Shown: positions 25,823-34,768 of the stretch, piece after piece
How the letters are laid out: each line of letters starts with the position of its first letter
How positions within the stretch are numbered: the first letter of the stretch is position 1
NCBI RefSeq assembly: GCF_001046635.1
Contig: NZ_KQ130457.1
Coordinates: forward strand, 312,531-376,530
DNA length: 64,000 nucleotides
Direction of reading: 5' to 3'
From: Novosphingobium barchaimii LL02
Lineage (GTDB): Bacteria; Pseudomonadota; Alphaproteobacteria; Sphingomonadales; Sphingomonadaceae
Notes under the pieces: generated by a model
What the model saw: only the letters and a program-made list of their open reading frames with translations
What the model was told of the DNA's origin: nothing
The model's database searches: none
Made by a program: the position numbers and the translations under genes

Positions 25823-26242
25823 TTACTCGACCCCAACGGTTAACTTGACGTCAATGTTGCCACGTACTGCGTTCGAATAAGGACATGTCCGGTGGGCCTG
25901 CTCGACGACCGCTTCGGCGGTTTCCTGGTCGACTCCGGAAATCGTGATGTCGAGGGCCACCGACAATCCAAACGCGGCACCTTCGGGGTGCAGGCCGACT
26001 GTGGCGGCGACGACAACCTGATCATCGGTTATTTTGTGGTTGCTGCGCGCGACGTGGATCACCGCGTTACCGAAACACGCTGCATAGCCGGCGGCAAAAA
26101 GCTGTTCGGGGTTGGACGCACCGCCCTTGCCGCCGAGGCCTGTTGGCAGCGCCAAGTTCAGGGAAAGCAAGCCGTCATCGCTCAAGACCGAGCCATTTCG
26201 CCCGCCGATGGCGGTCACCGAAGTCGAGTAAAGCGCGCTCAT
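25823..26242 (-). CDS. ohr: Organic hydroperoxide resistance protein
   Basis: Ohr reduces organic hydroperoxides to alcohols with a lipoyl/thiol donor. The 139-residue OsmC-fold protein has both active-site cysteines: Cys56 in YAACFGNA and Cys120 in HRTCPYSNAVRGN. The N-terminus ALYSTSVTAIGGRNG is standard. ATG 26242 has a GGGAG ribosome-binding site, and the promoter with its operators begins 18 nt further upstream. It is the first gene of the ohr-ohrR-gpx operon. Confidence 0.97.
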   Translation of the reverse strand: MSALYSTSVTAIGGRNGSVLSDDGLLSLNLALPTGLGGKGGASNPEQLFAAGYAACFGNAVIHVARSNHKITDDQVVVAATVGLHPEGAAFGLSVALDITISGVDQETAEAVVEQAHRTCPYSNAVRGNIDVKLTVGVE

Positions 26243-26260
26243 GTCGTGTTTCTCCCGTGA

Positions 26261-26320
26261 TTATCGCGTCGAATATATGGCTAGCCATTTATATGGCAAG
26301 CCATATATTCGACGCGATAA
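26261..26320 (-). promoter_or_regulatory. ohr promoter with tandem operators in a long inverted repeat
   Basis: Two 22-nt arms (26261-26282 and 26299-26320) pair perfectly around a 16-nt spacer. Within it, ATGGCTAGCCAT (26277-26288) and ATATGGCAAGCCATAT (26291-26306) are palindromes 16 bp apart centre to centre. On the minus strand a -35 TTGCCA (26294-26299) and a -10 TATATT (26272-26277) are 16 nt apart, so both operators cover the promoter. The likely ligand is the OhrR protein encoded at 25339. Confidence 0.7.
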
Positions 26321-26334
26321 GATGTTGGCGTGGT

Positions 26335-27279
26335 TTATCGCGCGGGCCCAGGTCGGCGGAACATCTGCGGAGGCAGTCCGAAATGGCGAAGGAAGGCGCG
26401 GCGCATCCGTTCCGGATCGCCGAACCCGCAATCCCGAGCCACTGCATCGACGGACAGTCTCGCGTCCTCGATCCTTGTACGGGCCTCTTCGACCCGCAGT
26501 TTCTCGACCGCCTTTGCTGGCGTGATGCCGACTTCACGGGTGAACGTGCGAGCGAAATGCCGCGGGCTCATCGCCGCCTGCTCGGCCAGTTGTTCGACCG
26601 ACATCGGTTCGGCGAGGTGGTCGCGCACCCAGCACATCAGATCGGAAAAACGGCCGTTCATGCCGGCAAGTTCGAGAAGTGCCGAATGCTGTGACTGACC
26701 GCCGGGCCGCCGGTGATCGACTACCAGCAACTGGGCGATGCGCCTCGCCGCCTCCGCCCCGAGGTCGTCCTCGACAAGCGCCAGGGTAAGGTCGATGCCC
26801 GCCGTCGCACCGGCCGAGGTCCAGATTGAATCATCGCGAATGAAGATGCGGTCGGCATCCAGCGAAACGGTTGGGAACCGGCGTGCGAAAAGCTGGGTGG
26901 CGCCCCAGTGGGTCGTCGCGCGCCTACCATGCAGGAGTCCCGCCTCAGCAAGCAGGAACGCGCCGGTCGAGACACTTGTGGTCCGGCGGGCGCCGGGTGC
27001 CTCACGCTGCAACCACTCCACGAGCAGCCCGGTTGTGTGGTAGTCGTCAGCGATTTCGCCGCCTGCAACCATGATCGTATCGAACGGTCCTGTCGCAAGG
27101 GGAGCCGTTTCGAAAGTGATGCCAGCGGTACTGCGGATCGCGCCGCCGGTAACAGACAGCAGGCGAATGTCGTAGGCGTGCGGTTCGGATCGGCGAATGA
27201 GATCGAAGACTGCGATGGGTCCGGCAGCGTCAAGTAGGTGAAAGCCTGGAAACAGGACCAGCGCTACCTGGCGGATCAT
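26335..27279 (-). CDS. GlxA-family AraC-type transcriptional regulator
   Basis: This 314-residue regulator has an N-terminal DJ-1/PfpI-like domain (about 1-185; QVALVLFPGFHLLDAAGP, AGGEIADDY) and a C-terminal AraC double helix-turn-helix (about 215-310; SVEQLAEQAAMSPRHFARTFTREVG and DAVARDCGFGDPERMRRAFLRHFG). At the nucleophile elbow the usual cysteine is serine (VSTGAFLLAEAG), so the domain is a ligand sensor rather than an enzyme. ATG 27279 fits the family N-terminus but lacks a strong ribosome-binding site. It is divergent from the P450 gene and may regulate it. Confidence 0.9.
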   Translation of the reverse strand: MIRQVALVLFPGFHLLDAAGPIAVFDLIRRSEPHAYDIRLLSVTGGAIRSTAGITFETAPLATGPFDTIMVAGGEIADDYHTTGLLVEWLQREAPGARRTTSVSTGAFLLAEAGLLHGRRATTHWGATQLFARRFPTVSLDADRIFIRDDSIWTSAGATAGIDLTLALVEDDLGAEAARRIAQLLVVDHRRPGGQSQHSALLELAGMNGRFSDLMCWVRDHLAEPMSVEQLAEQAAMSPRHFARTFTREVGITPAKAVEKLRVEEARTRIEDARLSVDAVARDCGFGDPERMRRAFLRHFGLPPQMFRRPGPAR

Positions 27280-27464
27280 GGCAGGTTTCGAGGGATATTT
27301 GTCATTGCAGACAATCCTTCGCCTACTATCATCTACCCCGTCAAGGTTTCGGAATCTCCGACGCTGGATAAAGGCGATTTCTGCGCCGACGAGCGACAAC
27401 GCACGCAGGCTCCAACGCTGCGGCGCAAACGACAGACCGCAAACACGCGGCAGACGAGGATGTC

Positions 27465-28754
27465 ATGGGCGACGATTCGATCATTCGTAAGGATGCACGC
27501 TACGACGAGATATTCAGCGTCGAGAAGGAGGTAGCCCATGCGGGCGGGACCCTGATCGACGATCTTTATCCAAGGGTTGCCGCATTGCGCCGAGAGGGCG
27601 CGGTCGTGCGCGGCGATCTCGAGGAGTTGTTGACGGGCCGGCCAAACAGTCAGTTCACCCGTGGGCGCGCGCATTTTACCACGCTCAGTTTCGACAGCGG
27701 CAGCAAGGCGCTGATCGACAACGCGACATACTCGTCGGAGCACTACCACGAGATGCCGGGCATGATGATGGCGATCGGCCATACCGTGCTTACGATGGTC
27801 GGACGCGAGCACAGCCGATATCGCGGCGCGATCCAACCGATGATGACGCGCGAGCAGGCGATGGGCTGGTGGACGCAGAAGTGGATCACGCCATTCGTCG
27901 ATCAGATCGTCGATGACATCGCGACCCAAGCCGATAGCGGGGTCGATCTTTCGCTCGCGCTATGTGCGCGGCTGCCGATGCATACGGTTACCGCAGCCTA
28001 CGGCCTGTCCTCGGACGAGGCTCTCGACTTTCGCGACAGCCTGCTGGGCAGCATGGCACCTCAACTTGCTCCGGCCCAGCGCGAAGCAAGCATCGCCAAG
28101 GTCCGTGCCGTATTGCTGGCGGCAGTCGCAGACCGGCGGCAGGAGCGTCGCGACGATCTCATCTCGCGCCTGATCGACAGCCCTTTCAAGAACGCAAAAG
28201 GCGAAGCTGCCGAATTGTCCGACGAGGATATCCTTTCGTTTTCGCGGCTTCTGCTATTGGCCGGCGGCGGCACCACTTTCCGCCAGATGGGCATCCTCCT
28301 CTTCGCGTTACTGAGCAACCGGGACCAACTCCACGACCTGCGCGCCGACCGGACGTTAATGCAGGCGGCGATCGAGGAATCGGTCCGCTGGGAATGCACT
28401 GACCCGTTGTTCCATCGATTGGCGACGAAGGATAGCGTGCTTGGCGGCGTGGAGATACCGGAAGGATCCATCGTCGATGTGTGCCTCGGGGCCGGGAACC
28501 GGGATCCTGAGCGCTGGAGCGATCCCGACCGCTATGACCTGCATCGGCCGGAAAAGCGGCACATTGGTTTTGCAGCAGGGCCACATACCTGCCTTGGTCG
28601 TTTTGTCGCGTCAGCGGAGATGGATGCAGCGATCAACGCTCTTCTGGACCGGTTCCCCAATCTCCGCCTCGACGATCGGGTAGGTCAGCCCACGCGCATC
28701 ATCGGGGCCCTGCAAGCGCGAGGTGTCAATCACCTGCGCGTCCGCTTCGACTGA
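27465..28754 (+). CDS. Cytochrome P450
   Basis: This soluble bacterial P450 has 429 residues. The haem-thiolate ligand is Cys376 in GFAAGPHTCLG, the K-helix ExxR is Glu305-Arg308, and the I-helix oxygen-activation segment is AGGGTT (266-271), in which glycine replaces the acidic residue usually before the threonine. It would hydroxylate a hydrophobic substrate using a ferredoxin and reductase not encoded here. ATG 27465 has GACGAGG upstream. The next genes, EthD-like and SDR, are on the same strand, giving a hydroxylation plus alcohol-oxidation pair. Confidence 0.94.
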   Translation: MGDDSIIRKDARYDEIFSVEKEVAHAGGTLIDDLYPRVAALRREGAVVRGDLEELLTGRPNSQFTRGRAHFTTLSFDSGSKALIDNATYSSEHYHEMPGMMMAIGHTVLTMVGREHSRYRGAIQPMMTREQAMGWWTQKWITPFVDQIVDDIATQADSGVDLSLALCARLPMHTVTAAYGLSSDEALDFRDSLLGSMAPQLAPAQREASIAKVRAVLLAAVADRRQERRDDLISRLIDSPFKNAKGEAAELSDEDILSFSRLLLLAGGGTTFRQMGILLFALLSNRDQLHDLRADRTLMQAAIEESVRWECTDPLFHRLATKDSVLGGVEIPEGSIVDVCLGAGNRDPERWSDPDRYDLHRPEKRHIGFAAGPHTCLGRFVASAEMDAAINALLDRFPNLRLDDRVGQPTRIIGALQARGVNHLRVRFD

Positions 28755-28836
28755 AGCTCCGGCGCATGACGATGTCTCCAAGGCATCTGCAACGGCATCC
28801 GAGGGACATTCATCCGAGAAAGAGAGGACAGAGCAC

Positions 28837-29151
28837 ATGCCAAAATTCCTGCTTATCGCCATCAATGGTCCAACCGACGGCGAAGGGGACGAAGCAGCGT
28901 ACAACGAATGGTACGATCAGGTTCATGCGGTAGACCTGATGTCCGTCGAAGGAGCGAGGTCGGTGCGTCGTTTCAAAGTTGAAGCCCAGAACCGAATCGA
29001 CAAGCCTTACGTCAACGTCACGGAAATCGAAGGCGAAAGTGCCGAGGCGGTGATGAAGGAACTGGCGGAGAAGGCGTCCACCTTTTCTGACAAGATTGAT
29101 CGTAGCAGCTCCGTTTTCATCCTCGGCAGGGAAATCACGAAGTCGGTCTAG
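28837..29151 (+). CDS. EthD-like dimeric alpha/beta-barrel protein
   Basis: This 104-residue ferredoxin-fold protein starts with MPKFLLIAINGPTDG and contains EAAYNEWYDQVHAVDLMSVEGARSVRRFKV, the same Y-x-W-Y/H/G-A-R-S layout seen in EthD-like proteins near P450 and dioxygenase genes. ATG 28837 has GAGAGGA 8 nt upstream. It lies between the P450 and SDR genes in an apparent operon. EthD was first reported as essential for a P450 (ETBE-degrading) system, so a helper role for this P450 is possible but unproven. Confidence 0.78.
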   Translation: MPKFLLIAINGPTDGEGDEAAYNEWYDQVHAVDLMSVEGARSVRRFKVEAQNRIDKPYVNVTEIEGESAEAVMKELAEKASTFSDKIDRSSSVFILGREITKSV

Positions 29152-29202
29152 TTTGGCCACCACCGCCGATCGTTTTCGCACGCAGCACCGAAAGGAAGAA
29201 TT

Positions 29203-29967
29203 TTGACGCTTACAGGCAAGGTCGCGATAGTCACTGGGGGATCGCGCGGCATCGGCCGCGCCTACGCGCAGGCGCTCGCGGATGCAGGGGCAGCTGTCAT
29301 CGTCGCGGACCTGCTGGAAGAGGAAGGTAATATTACTGCGGCGGCGATACGGGACAAAGGACAAAGCGCCGCTTTCTACAGCGTCGATGTCTCCAGCCTG
29401 GAAGCGACGGAGGCGATGGCGAAGTTTGCGGCTGACACGTTTGGCGGCATCGATATCCTGGTGAATAATGCCGCGATCTTCGCGACCTTACGTGGGGGGC
29501 CGATGGATGAAATCGCGGTAGAACGCTGGGACCGGACCATGGCGGTGAACGTGCGAGGGCCTTGGCTGTGCATGCGCGCGGTTGTTCCCTACATGCGCCA
29601 GCGGGGCGGCGGGGCGATAGTCAACCAGACCTCGATCTCGGCGTTCGGCATGGCAGGGATGCTTGATTATACCGCATCGAAGGCCGCCGTCATCGGGATG
29701 ACCAAGAGCGCCGCTTCGGAGCTGGGCCGGGACAATATCCGGGTCAATGCGATCGCGCCCGGTGGCACCGCAACGGAAGGCTATGCCCAGATCCTTGGCG
29801 GCGACCTTGCCGCAGCCGAGCAACGCGCCAAGGCGACGCAGCTTATCGCCGCGCAGATCACGCCGGAGGATATTTCGGGGACGCTACTGCATCTCGTGGG
29901 GCCGGGCGCCAAGTTCATTACGGGTCAGACCGTTGTCGTCGACGGCGGTAAATACTTCTTGGGCTGA
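29203..29967 (+). CDS. Short-chain dehydrogenase/reductase
   Basis: This is a classical SDR of 254 residues: GGSRGIGRAYA cofactor loop at residues 12-22, Asp after the second strand (VIVADLLEE, NAD preference), NNAAIF, catalytic YTASK preceded by SISAFG, and C-terminal TGQTVVVDGG. The start is TTG at 29203 with AAGGAAG a few bases upstream; no ATG fits the family N-terminus. It is the third gene of the P450 run and is suited to oxidise the alcohol made by the P450 to a ketone (inference). A hairpin terminator follows. Confidence 0.92.
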   Translation: MTLTGKVAIVTGGSRGIGRAYAQALADAGAAVIVADLLEEEGNITAAAIRDKGQSAAFYSVDVSSLEATEAMAKFAADTFGGIDILVNNAAIFATLRGGPMDEIAVERWDRTMAVNVRGPWLCMRAVVPYMRQRGGGAIVNQTSISAFGMAGMLDYTASKAAVIGMTKSAASELGRDNIRVNAIAPGGTATEGYAQILGGDLAAAEQRAKATQLIAAQITPEDISGTLLHLVGPGAKFITGQTVVVDGGKYFLG

Positions 29968-29983
29968 AAAACAAGGTATATCG

Positions 29984-30009
29984 ATCCCCGTGGCTTCGGC
30001 CACGGGGAT
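29984..30009. terminator. Hairpin between convergent genes
   Basis: ATCCCCGTGGC (29984-29994) and GCCACGGGGAT (29999-30009) form a perfect 11-bp stem capped by the stable TTCG tetraloop. It lies between the SDR stop and the stop of the opposing GH3 gene. T tracts are weak, but the position and stability suit a shared terminator. Confidence 0.75.
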
Positions 30010-30033
30010 AATCAAGCGAAAAAGCGCATCCGT

Positions 30034-32730
30034 TCAGTTGGGTAAGACCGTAGTTCTACCGACCTTGAACGCTGACGATACACCCGGTAGTCCGCTATCC
30101 GGCTGCCCTCCACCCACGAACGCCTTGTATGCGCCTGCGACCACTTGCACGCTGCCTTCCGGTGAGACGGAGCTTATGTCGCGGGGCGTCAGTTCAAAGC
30201 GAACTTTGCGCGTCTCGCCCGGCTTGAGCGAGATTCGCTCGAACCCCCGCAGCGCGATTTTCGCAGTGCCCGGCACCGATGGGAAGGACAGGTACAACTG
30301 TGCGACCTCATCGCCGGAACGAGCGCCCGTATTGCTGACCTGCGCTTCGATGGTTGCCCCTCCCGACGCATCACGGCCATGCGGGGTAACCTTTACGCTG
30401 CGATAGGCGAATGCAGTGTAGCTCAGCCCGTAACCAAATCCGTAGACCGGCTCTCCCTTGAAGTAGCGATAGGTGCGCCCTTCCATGGCGTAATTCTCGA
30501 GTGGCGGGAGTTGGGTGACGTCACGGTAGAACGTCACCGGCAGGCGGCCGGCCGGGTTGGCCAACCCGGCCACGGCCCGTCCGACCGCCAGACCTCCGGC
30601 TTCGCCAGGATACCAGGCCTGGACGATGGCGCTGGCGTTCTGTTTCGCCCAATCGAGGTCGATCGCGGATCCGCTCATGTTGACTACGATGACCGGCTTG
30701 CCGCTGGCCTTGGCCGCCTTGAGCAAAGCTATCTGCTCCGCCGGCAGGTCGAGCGATGTCCTGTCGCCGCCGTTGAAGCCGGGCAGCTTGATCGAGGACT
30801 CTTCGCTTTCGAGCGTCGAATTGATACCGACCACGGCGATCACGACGTCGGCGTCCTTGGTCGCTTCGGTCAGTTCGGCTTCGGGTTTGCGCGAAACGCG
30901 CTGCCAGTCCAGTTCGCCGAAATGAAGCGCGGGGACCTGCATGGCGAACGTGAACGGGTATCGCTTACCCGCTACGAGATCCACGGTTTGCAGATTCGGC
31001 ATGACCGCAGGATTGAAGCCGTTCTTGATGACGATTTCCGGCTGATCGGCGAATTTGAAGGCACCCAGAATCGTGCGTGCCCCGATCCGGTAAGTTCCCG
31101 TCTCGGGAGCCACGATGTAACCGCTCGCAATCACTTTTCCGCCATCGGGCAAGACCGGCTGGGTAAAGACTTCATAGTTGACCAGCGGCTCGATGCGGGT
31201 CAGCAATGGCGCCGATGCAGGAGTAGCAGTGACGGCGCGCATGAACTTTTCCATCAGCGACTTGGGTGCGGGTTTGCCATCGGCCTGGAATGGATAATAG
31301 CGCACCGTGACGCCCGGTGTGCCGTCATCGCTCAATAGTGCAGAAGGAGGAATGACGTTCCCGTCGGTGATTGATTCGCCCGCCGGTACGTATGTGATGC
31401 GGGCATCGGGGAGGGCTGCCTTGAGCCCGTCCAGGACCGAAGGAAGCTCAGCCGTTTCGCGCGAGGTGTAGTTGCCGCGCAGCACGCGCCGCGAATCCGC
31501 GAGGGGGCCGACGACGGCGATTTTCACGCCCTTGCGGTCCAGCGGAAGCACGCCATCGTTCTTGAGAAGAACCAGCGACTGTTCGGCAGCCGTCAGTGCC
31601 AGTGCGCGATGCTCAGCGGAGTCGAGCGAACCAGCGGTTGCTGCTGACGGCTTGCCATAGAGCAGTCCCAGCTTGATTCTTGCGGTGAGGCCCCGGATTA
31701 CCGCCTGATCGAGTTCTGCTTCGGTGAGTTTGCCGGACCTGACAGCGTTCACGTAGTTTGCTGATTGACCAAAGCTGTTTCGATCGAAAAGGCTTTCCGT
31801 GGCACATTCGATATCGAGCCCGGCTCGTACAGCCAGTGCGGACCCTGCAGTCGCATCTGCGGCATATTTGTGGGCGGACGATATGTCGCGGATGGCTCCG
31901 CAGTCCGAGACGACCACGCCCTTGAACCCCCAGGCCTTGCGCAGGGTGTCCTGCATCAGAAATGTGTTGCCGCAGGCCGGCTGTCCGTTGATCGAGCTGT
32001 AGGCGCACATGACCGATCCAGCGTGGCCTTCGACCACCGCGGCCCGGAAGGCTGGCAAGTAGGTGTCTCGCATGTCGTGCAGAGAGACTTTCACGTCAGC
32101 GGAATGGCGTGTGGATTCCGGTCCGCTGTGTACGGCGAAGTGCTTGGGCGTGGCGATGATCACTGGCTTGTCCGCATTTGGGCCTTGGAGTCCCGTGACG
32201 TAGGCCACACCCATTCGGGCGGTCAGGAATGGATCTTCGCCGTATGTCTCCTGCCCGCGTCCCCATCTCGGATCGCGGAAGATGTTGAGGTTGGGAGACC
32301 AGTACGTCCGTCCGGCCCCAAGCTCCAGCGGCCGGCCAGCAGCAACCATAGCATCGCTTGCCTCAATGCCTTCAACCGCGATCGCGGCGGCAATGTGCTT
32401 GAGCAGGGGCGCATCGAAGCTGGCGGCAAGGCCGATCGGTTCGGGAAAATTGGTGGCGTGCGGCGCGAAGGCGAACCCGTGGAGTGCCTCGCTCCACCAT
32501 TGATAATCTGGCAGATTCAGCCGCTCGATTGCCGGCGCCGAATTGATGATCTGGCTTGCCTTCTCCTCCAGCGTCATTTTGCCCACCAGATCTCTGGCGC
32601 GTTGTGCGGGTGCTACTTCGTCCTGCGCAGCGGCTGGATGTGCCAGGCCAAGTAGGGCCAGCGCGGTTACCCACGAGGTGCTGCCCCGTAGCAGGGATCG
32701 AAGGGAAAGGTTCGTCGCTGAATTGTACAT
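30034..32730 (-). CDS. Exported GH3 beta-xylosidase/beta-glucosidase
   Basis: This 898-residue secreted or periplasmic glycosidase has a signal peptide ending AHPAAA near residue 35. The GH3 barrel has WWSEALHG (79-85), typical of the xylosidase/arabinofuranosidase branch, the nucleophile Asp276 in VVVSDCGA, the acid/base domain around GESEESSIKLPG-like sequence at 640-660 (STLESEESS), and a C-terminal fibronectin-III-like domain ending the chain. A PA14-like insert (SGYIVAPETGTYRIGA, about 530-600) lies between the two catalytic domains. The downstream neighbour arrangement with GH51 indicates arabinoxylan degradation. Confidence 0.92.
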   Translation of the reverse strand: MYNSATNLSLRSLLRGSTSWVTALALLGLAHPAAAQDEVAPAQRARDLVGKMTLEEKASQIINSAPAIERLNLPDYQWWSEALHGFAFAPHATNFPEPIGLAASFDAPLLKHIAAAIAVEGIEASDAMVAAGRPLELGAGRTYWSPNLNIFRDPRWGRGQETYGEDPFLTARMGVAYVTGLQGPNADKPVIIATPKHFAVHSGPESTRHSADVKVSLHDMRDTYLPAFRAAVVEGHAGSVMCAYSSINGQPACGNTFLMQDTLRKAWGFKGVVVSDCGAIRDISSAHKYAADATAGSALAVRAGLDIECATESLFDRNSFGQSANYVNAVRSGKLTEAELDQAVIRGLTARIKLGLLYGKPSAATAGSLDSAEHRALALTAAEQSLVLLKNDGVLPLDRKGVKIAVVGPLADSRRVLRGNYTSRETAELPSVLDGLKAALPDARITYVPAGESITDGNVIPPSALLSDDGTPGVTVRYYPFQADGKPAPKSLMEKFMRAVTATPASAPLLTRIEPLVNYEVFTQPVLPDGGKVIASGYIVAPETGTYRIGARTILGAFKFADQPEIVIKNGFNPAVMPNLQTVDLVAGKRYPFTFAMQVPALHFGELDWQRVSRKPEAELTEATKDADVVIAVVGINSTLESEESSIKLPGFNGGDRTSLDLPAEQIALLKAAKASGKPVIVVNMSGSAIDLDWAKQNASAIVQAWYPGEAGGLAVGRAVAGLANPAGRLPVTFYRDVTQLPPLENYAMEGRTYRYFKGEPVYGFGYGLSYTAFAYRSVKVTPHGRDASGGATIEAQVSNTGARSGDEVAQLYLSFPSVPGTAKIALRGFERISLKPGETRKVRFELTPRDISSVSPEGSVQVVAGAYKAFVGGGQPDSGLPGVSSAFKVGRTTVLPN

Positions 32731-32824
32731 CGTTGCCCTGTTCCATCTGTTGCGAATGAGTAGTTGTCGACCCGGGACGGGAAGGGCGCGAAAAGAGTGA
32801 TCCTCGGCCCTTCCCGTAGTGTCC

Positions 32825-34552
32825 TCAGGGCTGAAGACGAACGACCGTGACCGAATGCGGCGGCAGGTGGAGCATCAGCTTGCCGTTGCTGGCACTGGCA
32901 CTGAACGGCTTGGGTGCAACGGCTGCAGGTTTGCTGTACGTGTTGACGGAGTTGAACGAGGGCGCTGTCAGAACCTCGCCGTCGGCACGGTTTGCGGTGA
33001 TGCCTGCGACGCTTGCGTTCACGTCGGCGGCGGCGTTGGGATCGAGATTGACGAGCGAGAGCCAAACCTGCCCGTCCTTGCCACGCGCGGCCAGCGCATC
33101 GACCTTGGGTAGGGTGATCTTGTCGAACTTGTATTCGCCTGCGCCGAAGGTGACGGGAAGATACGTGGCATCCTGGAACGGCACGTACATCTTATAGACG
33201 TGGTATGTCGGCGTCAGGAGCATCTTGCTGCCGTCTGTCATGATCATCGACTGCAGCACGTTGACCATCTGCGCGATGTTGGTCATACGCACGCGATCGG
33301 CATGACGGGCGAAAATGTTGATGTTCATGGCGGCGGCAATACCGTCGCGCAGGGAGTTCTGTTGTTCCAAGAACATAGGTTCGGTGCCCTCTGTGGGCTT
33401 CAGCCATACGCCCCATTCATCGACGACCAGCGCGATTGCCTTGTTCGGGTCATATTTGTCCATGATTTCAGAGTGCTTGGTGATCGTCCGGTCCATCAGC
33501 TGGGTTTGCATCAGGACCGTCGCATATTCCTTTTCGCCAAAGTTTGTAGCGGGTTCGGCGAAGGGCAGCGATCCCCACGTGTACTGGTGCAGCGATATGC
33601 CATCGATGTCCCAATAGATTGGACTGCGTGTCTTCCAGGCCTTCATGATGACTTCGGTGTAGGATGGGTCGGCGCTGTTCGGGCCAGCGGCGATCCGCCG
33701 CATGCCGTTGGGATTGCGGGGCAGGCCGTCCATCGGCTTGCCCGTCATCAGATCCTTGGCAATCTTCGCGAAGTCGATCGGAGGCGCCGCCTGTTCCGGG
33801 TTCTGGTTGTGGACGAAGTGAGCGAACGTCTTCATTTTCGTGACGTATTCGTCCGGGGTGAGCGGGCCGCCGCAACCCCACATCTCGTTGCCCAGGCCCA
33901 GATACTTGATTCGGTAGGGCTCCTTGTGCCCGTTGAGGGCGCGTTCGCGCGCTGCAGAGGCAGGCGCTACCGAAGTCATGTATCCCAGCCAGTCACCGGC
34001 TTCCTGGACGGTGCCCGAGCCGACGTTCACAGAGAGATAGGCTTCCGAACCGATCTGCCGCGCGAAATCCATGAATTCGTCGGTCCCGAAGGTATTGGGT
34101 TCGACCGCGTTCGCCCAGTTGGTGTTCACCGTCGTGACGCGCTTTGCGGCTGGGCCGACCCCGTCGCGCCAGTGATATTCGTCTGCGAAGCAACCCCCGG
34201 GCCAGCGCACGACGGGCACCTTGATCGCGCGCAGCGCATCGACAACGTCAGTGCGGATGCCCCGCACGTTGGGAATCTTTGAATCTGGGCCGACCCATAC
34301 ACCCCCATAGACACCGCGTCCGAGATGTTCTGCGAACTGGCCGAAGATATCCCGATTGATGACCGGTCCGGGCCGGTCGGCTTGGATGGTGAGTGGGCCA
34401 GGATTCGCTGTCGCAGCCGATGTTGCAATTGGACCGGAAGCCGGCGCCGCAGACTGCGCGAGCGCTGGAACTGACGCAATCAGCGCAACGCAACCCGTAA
34501 ACTTGAGGAAACCAGCGGCACGCCCCGTTCGTATGTTCGGCATCGAAAACAT
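32825..34552 (-). CDS. Exported GH51 alpha-L-arabinofuranosidase
   Basis: This 575-residue enzyme removes arabinose side chains from arabinoxylan or arabinan. It has a signal peptide (hydrophobic 14-32, ALAQ). The (beta/alpha)8 barrel shows FGQFAEHLGRGVYGG, RWPGGCFAD, the acid/base Glu223 in GNEMWGCG and the nucleophile Glu379 in VVDEWGVW, and a C-terminal beta domain ends the protein. ATG 34552 has GAGG 5 nt upstream; an internal ATG at 34543 is possible. It lies 94 nt upstream of the GH3 gene, likely one operon, and is divergent from the TetR gene. Confidence 0.94.
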   Translation of the reverse strand: MFSMPNIRTGRAAGFLKFTGCVALIASVPALAQSAAPASGPIATSAATANPGPLTIQADRPGPVINRDIFGQFAEHLGRGVYGGVWVGPDSKIPNVRGIRTDVVDALRAIKVPVVRWPGGCFADEYHWRDGVGPAAKRVTTVNTNWANAVEPNTFGTDEFMDFARQIGSEAYLSVNVGSGTVQEAGDWLGYMTSVAPASAARERALNGHKEPYRIKYLGLGNEMWGCGGPLTPDEYVTKMKTFAHFVHNQNPEQAAPPIDFAKIAKDLMTGKPMDGLPRNPNGMRRIAAGPNSADPSYTEVIMKAWKTRSPIYWDIDGISLHQYTWGSLPFAEPATNFGEKEYATVLMQTQLMDRTITKHSEIMDKYDPNKAIALVVDEWGVWLKPTEGTEPMFLEQQNSLRDGIAAAMNINIFARHADRVRMTNIAQMVNVLQSMIMTDGSKMLLTPTYHVYKMYVPFQDATYLPVTFGAGEYKFDKITLPKVDALAARGKDGQVWLSLVNLDPNAAADVNASVAGITANRADGEVLTAPSFNSVNTYSKPAAVAPKPFSASASNGKLMLHLPPHSVTVVRLQP

Positions 34553-34637
34553 CTCTCCCTCGCAACCGGCCTCATGCATCGATCAGCGAACCGTATTGCT
34601 TTGATTCAAGCGTATCTCATTCCTAAAAAGTGTTCAA

Positions 34638-34666
34638 TTGACATAAATATGTCGTGTGAATAATTT
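34638..34666 (+). promoter_or_regulatory. Sigma70-type promoter with internal operator for the TetR gene
   Basis: TTGACA (34638-34643), a 17-nt spacer and TAATTT (34661-34666) form a near-consensus promoter reading toward the TetR gene at 34769. The palindrome GACAT-AAAT-ATGTC (34640-34653) overlaps the -35 and spacer, as expected of an autorepressor site that could also shut the divergent GH51 promoter. Confidence 0.65.
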
Positions 34667-34768
34667 TCAACGAATGGGTTCAGGCGTGGGGCATGGTCGG
34701 AACATGCTGCTATGCGGCCACATGCGAGGCTGAAAGTGCCTTGGTGTTCGCCCGAATGGAGTGTTTCG

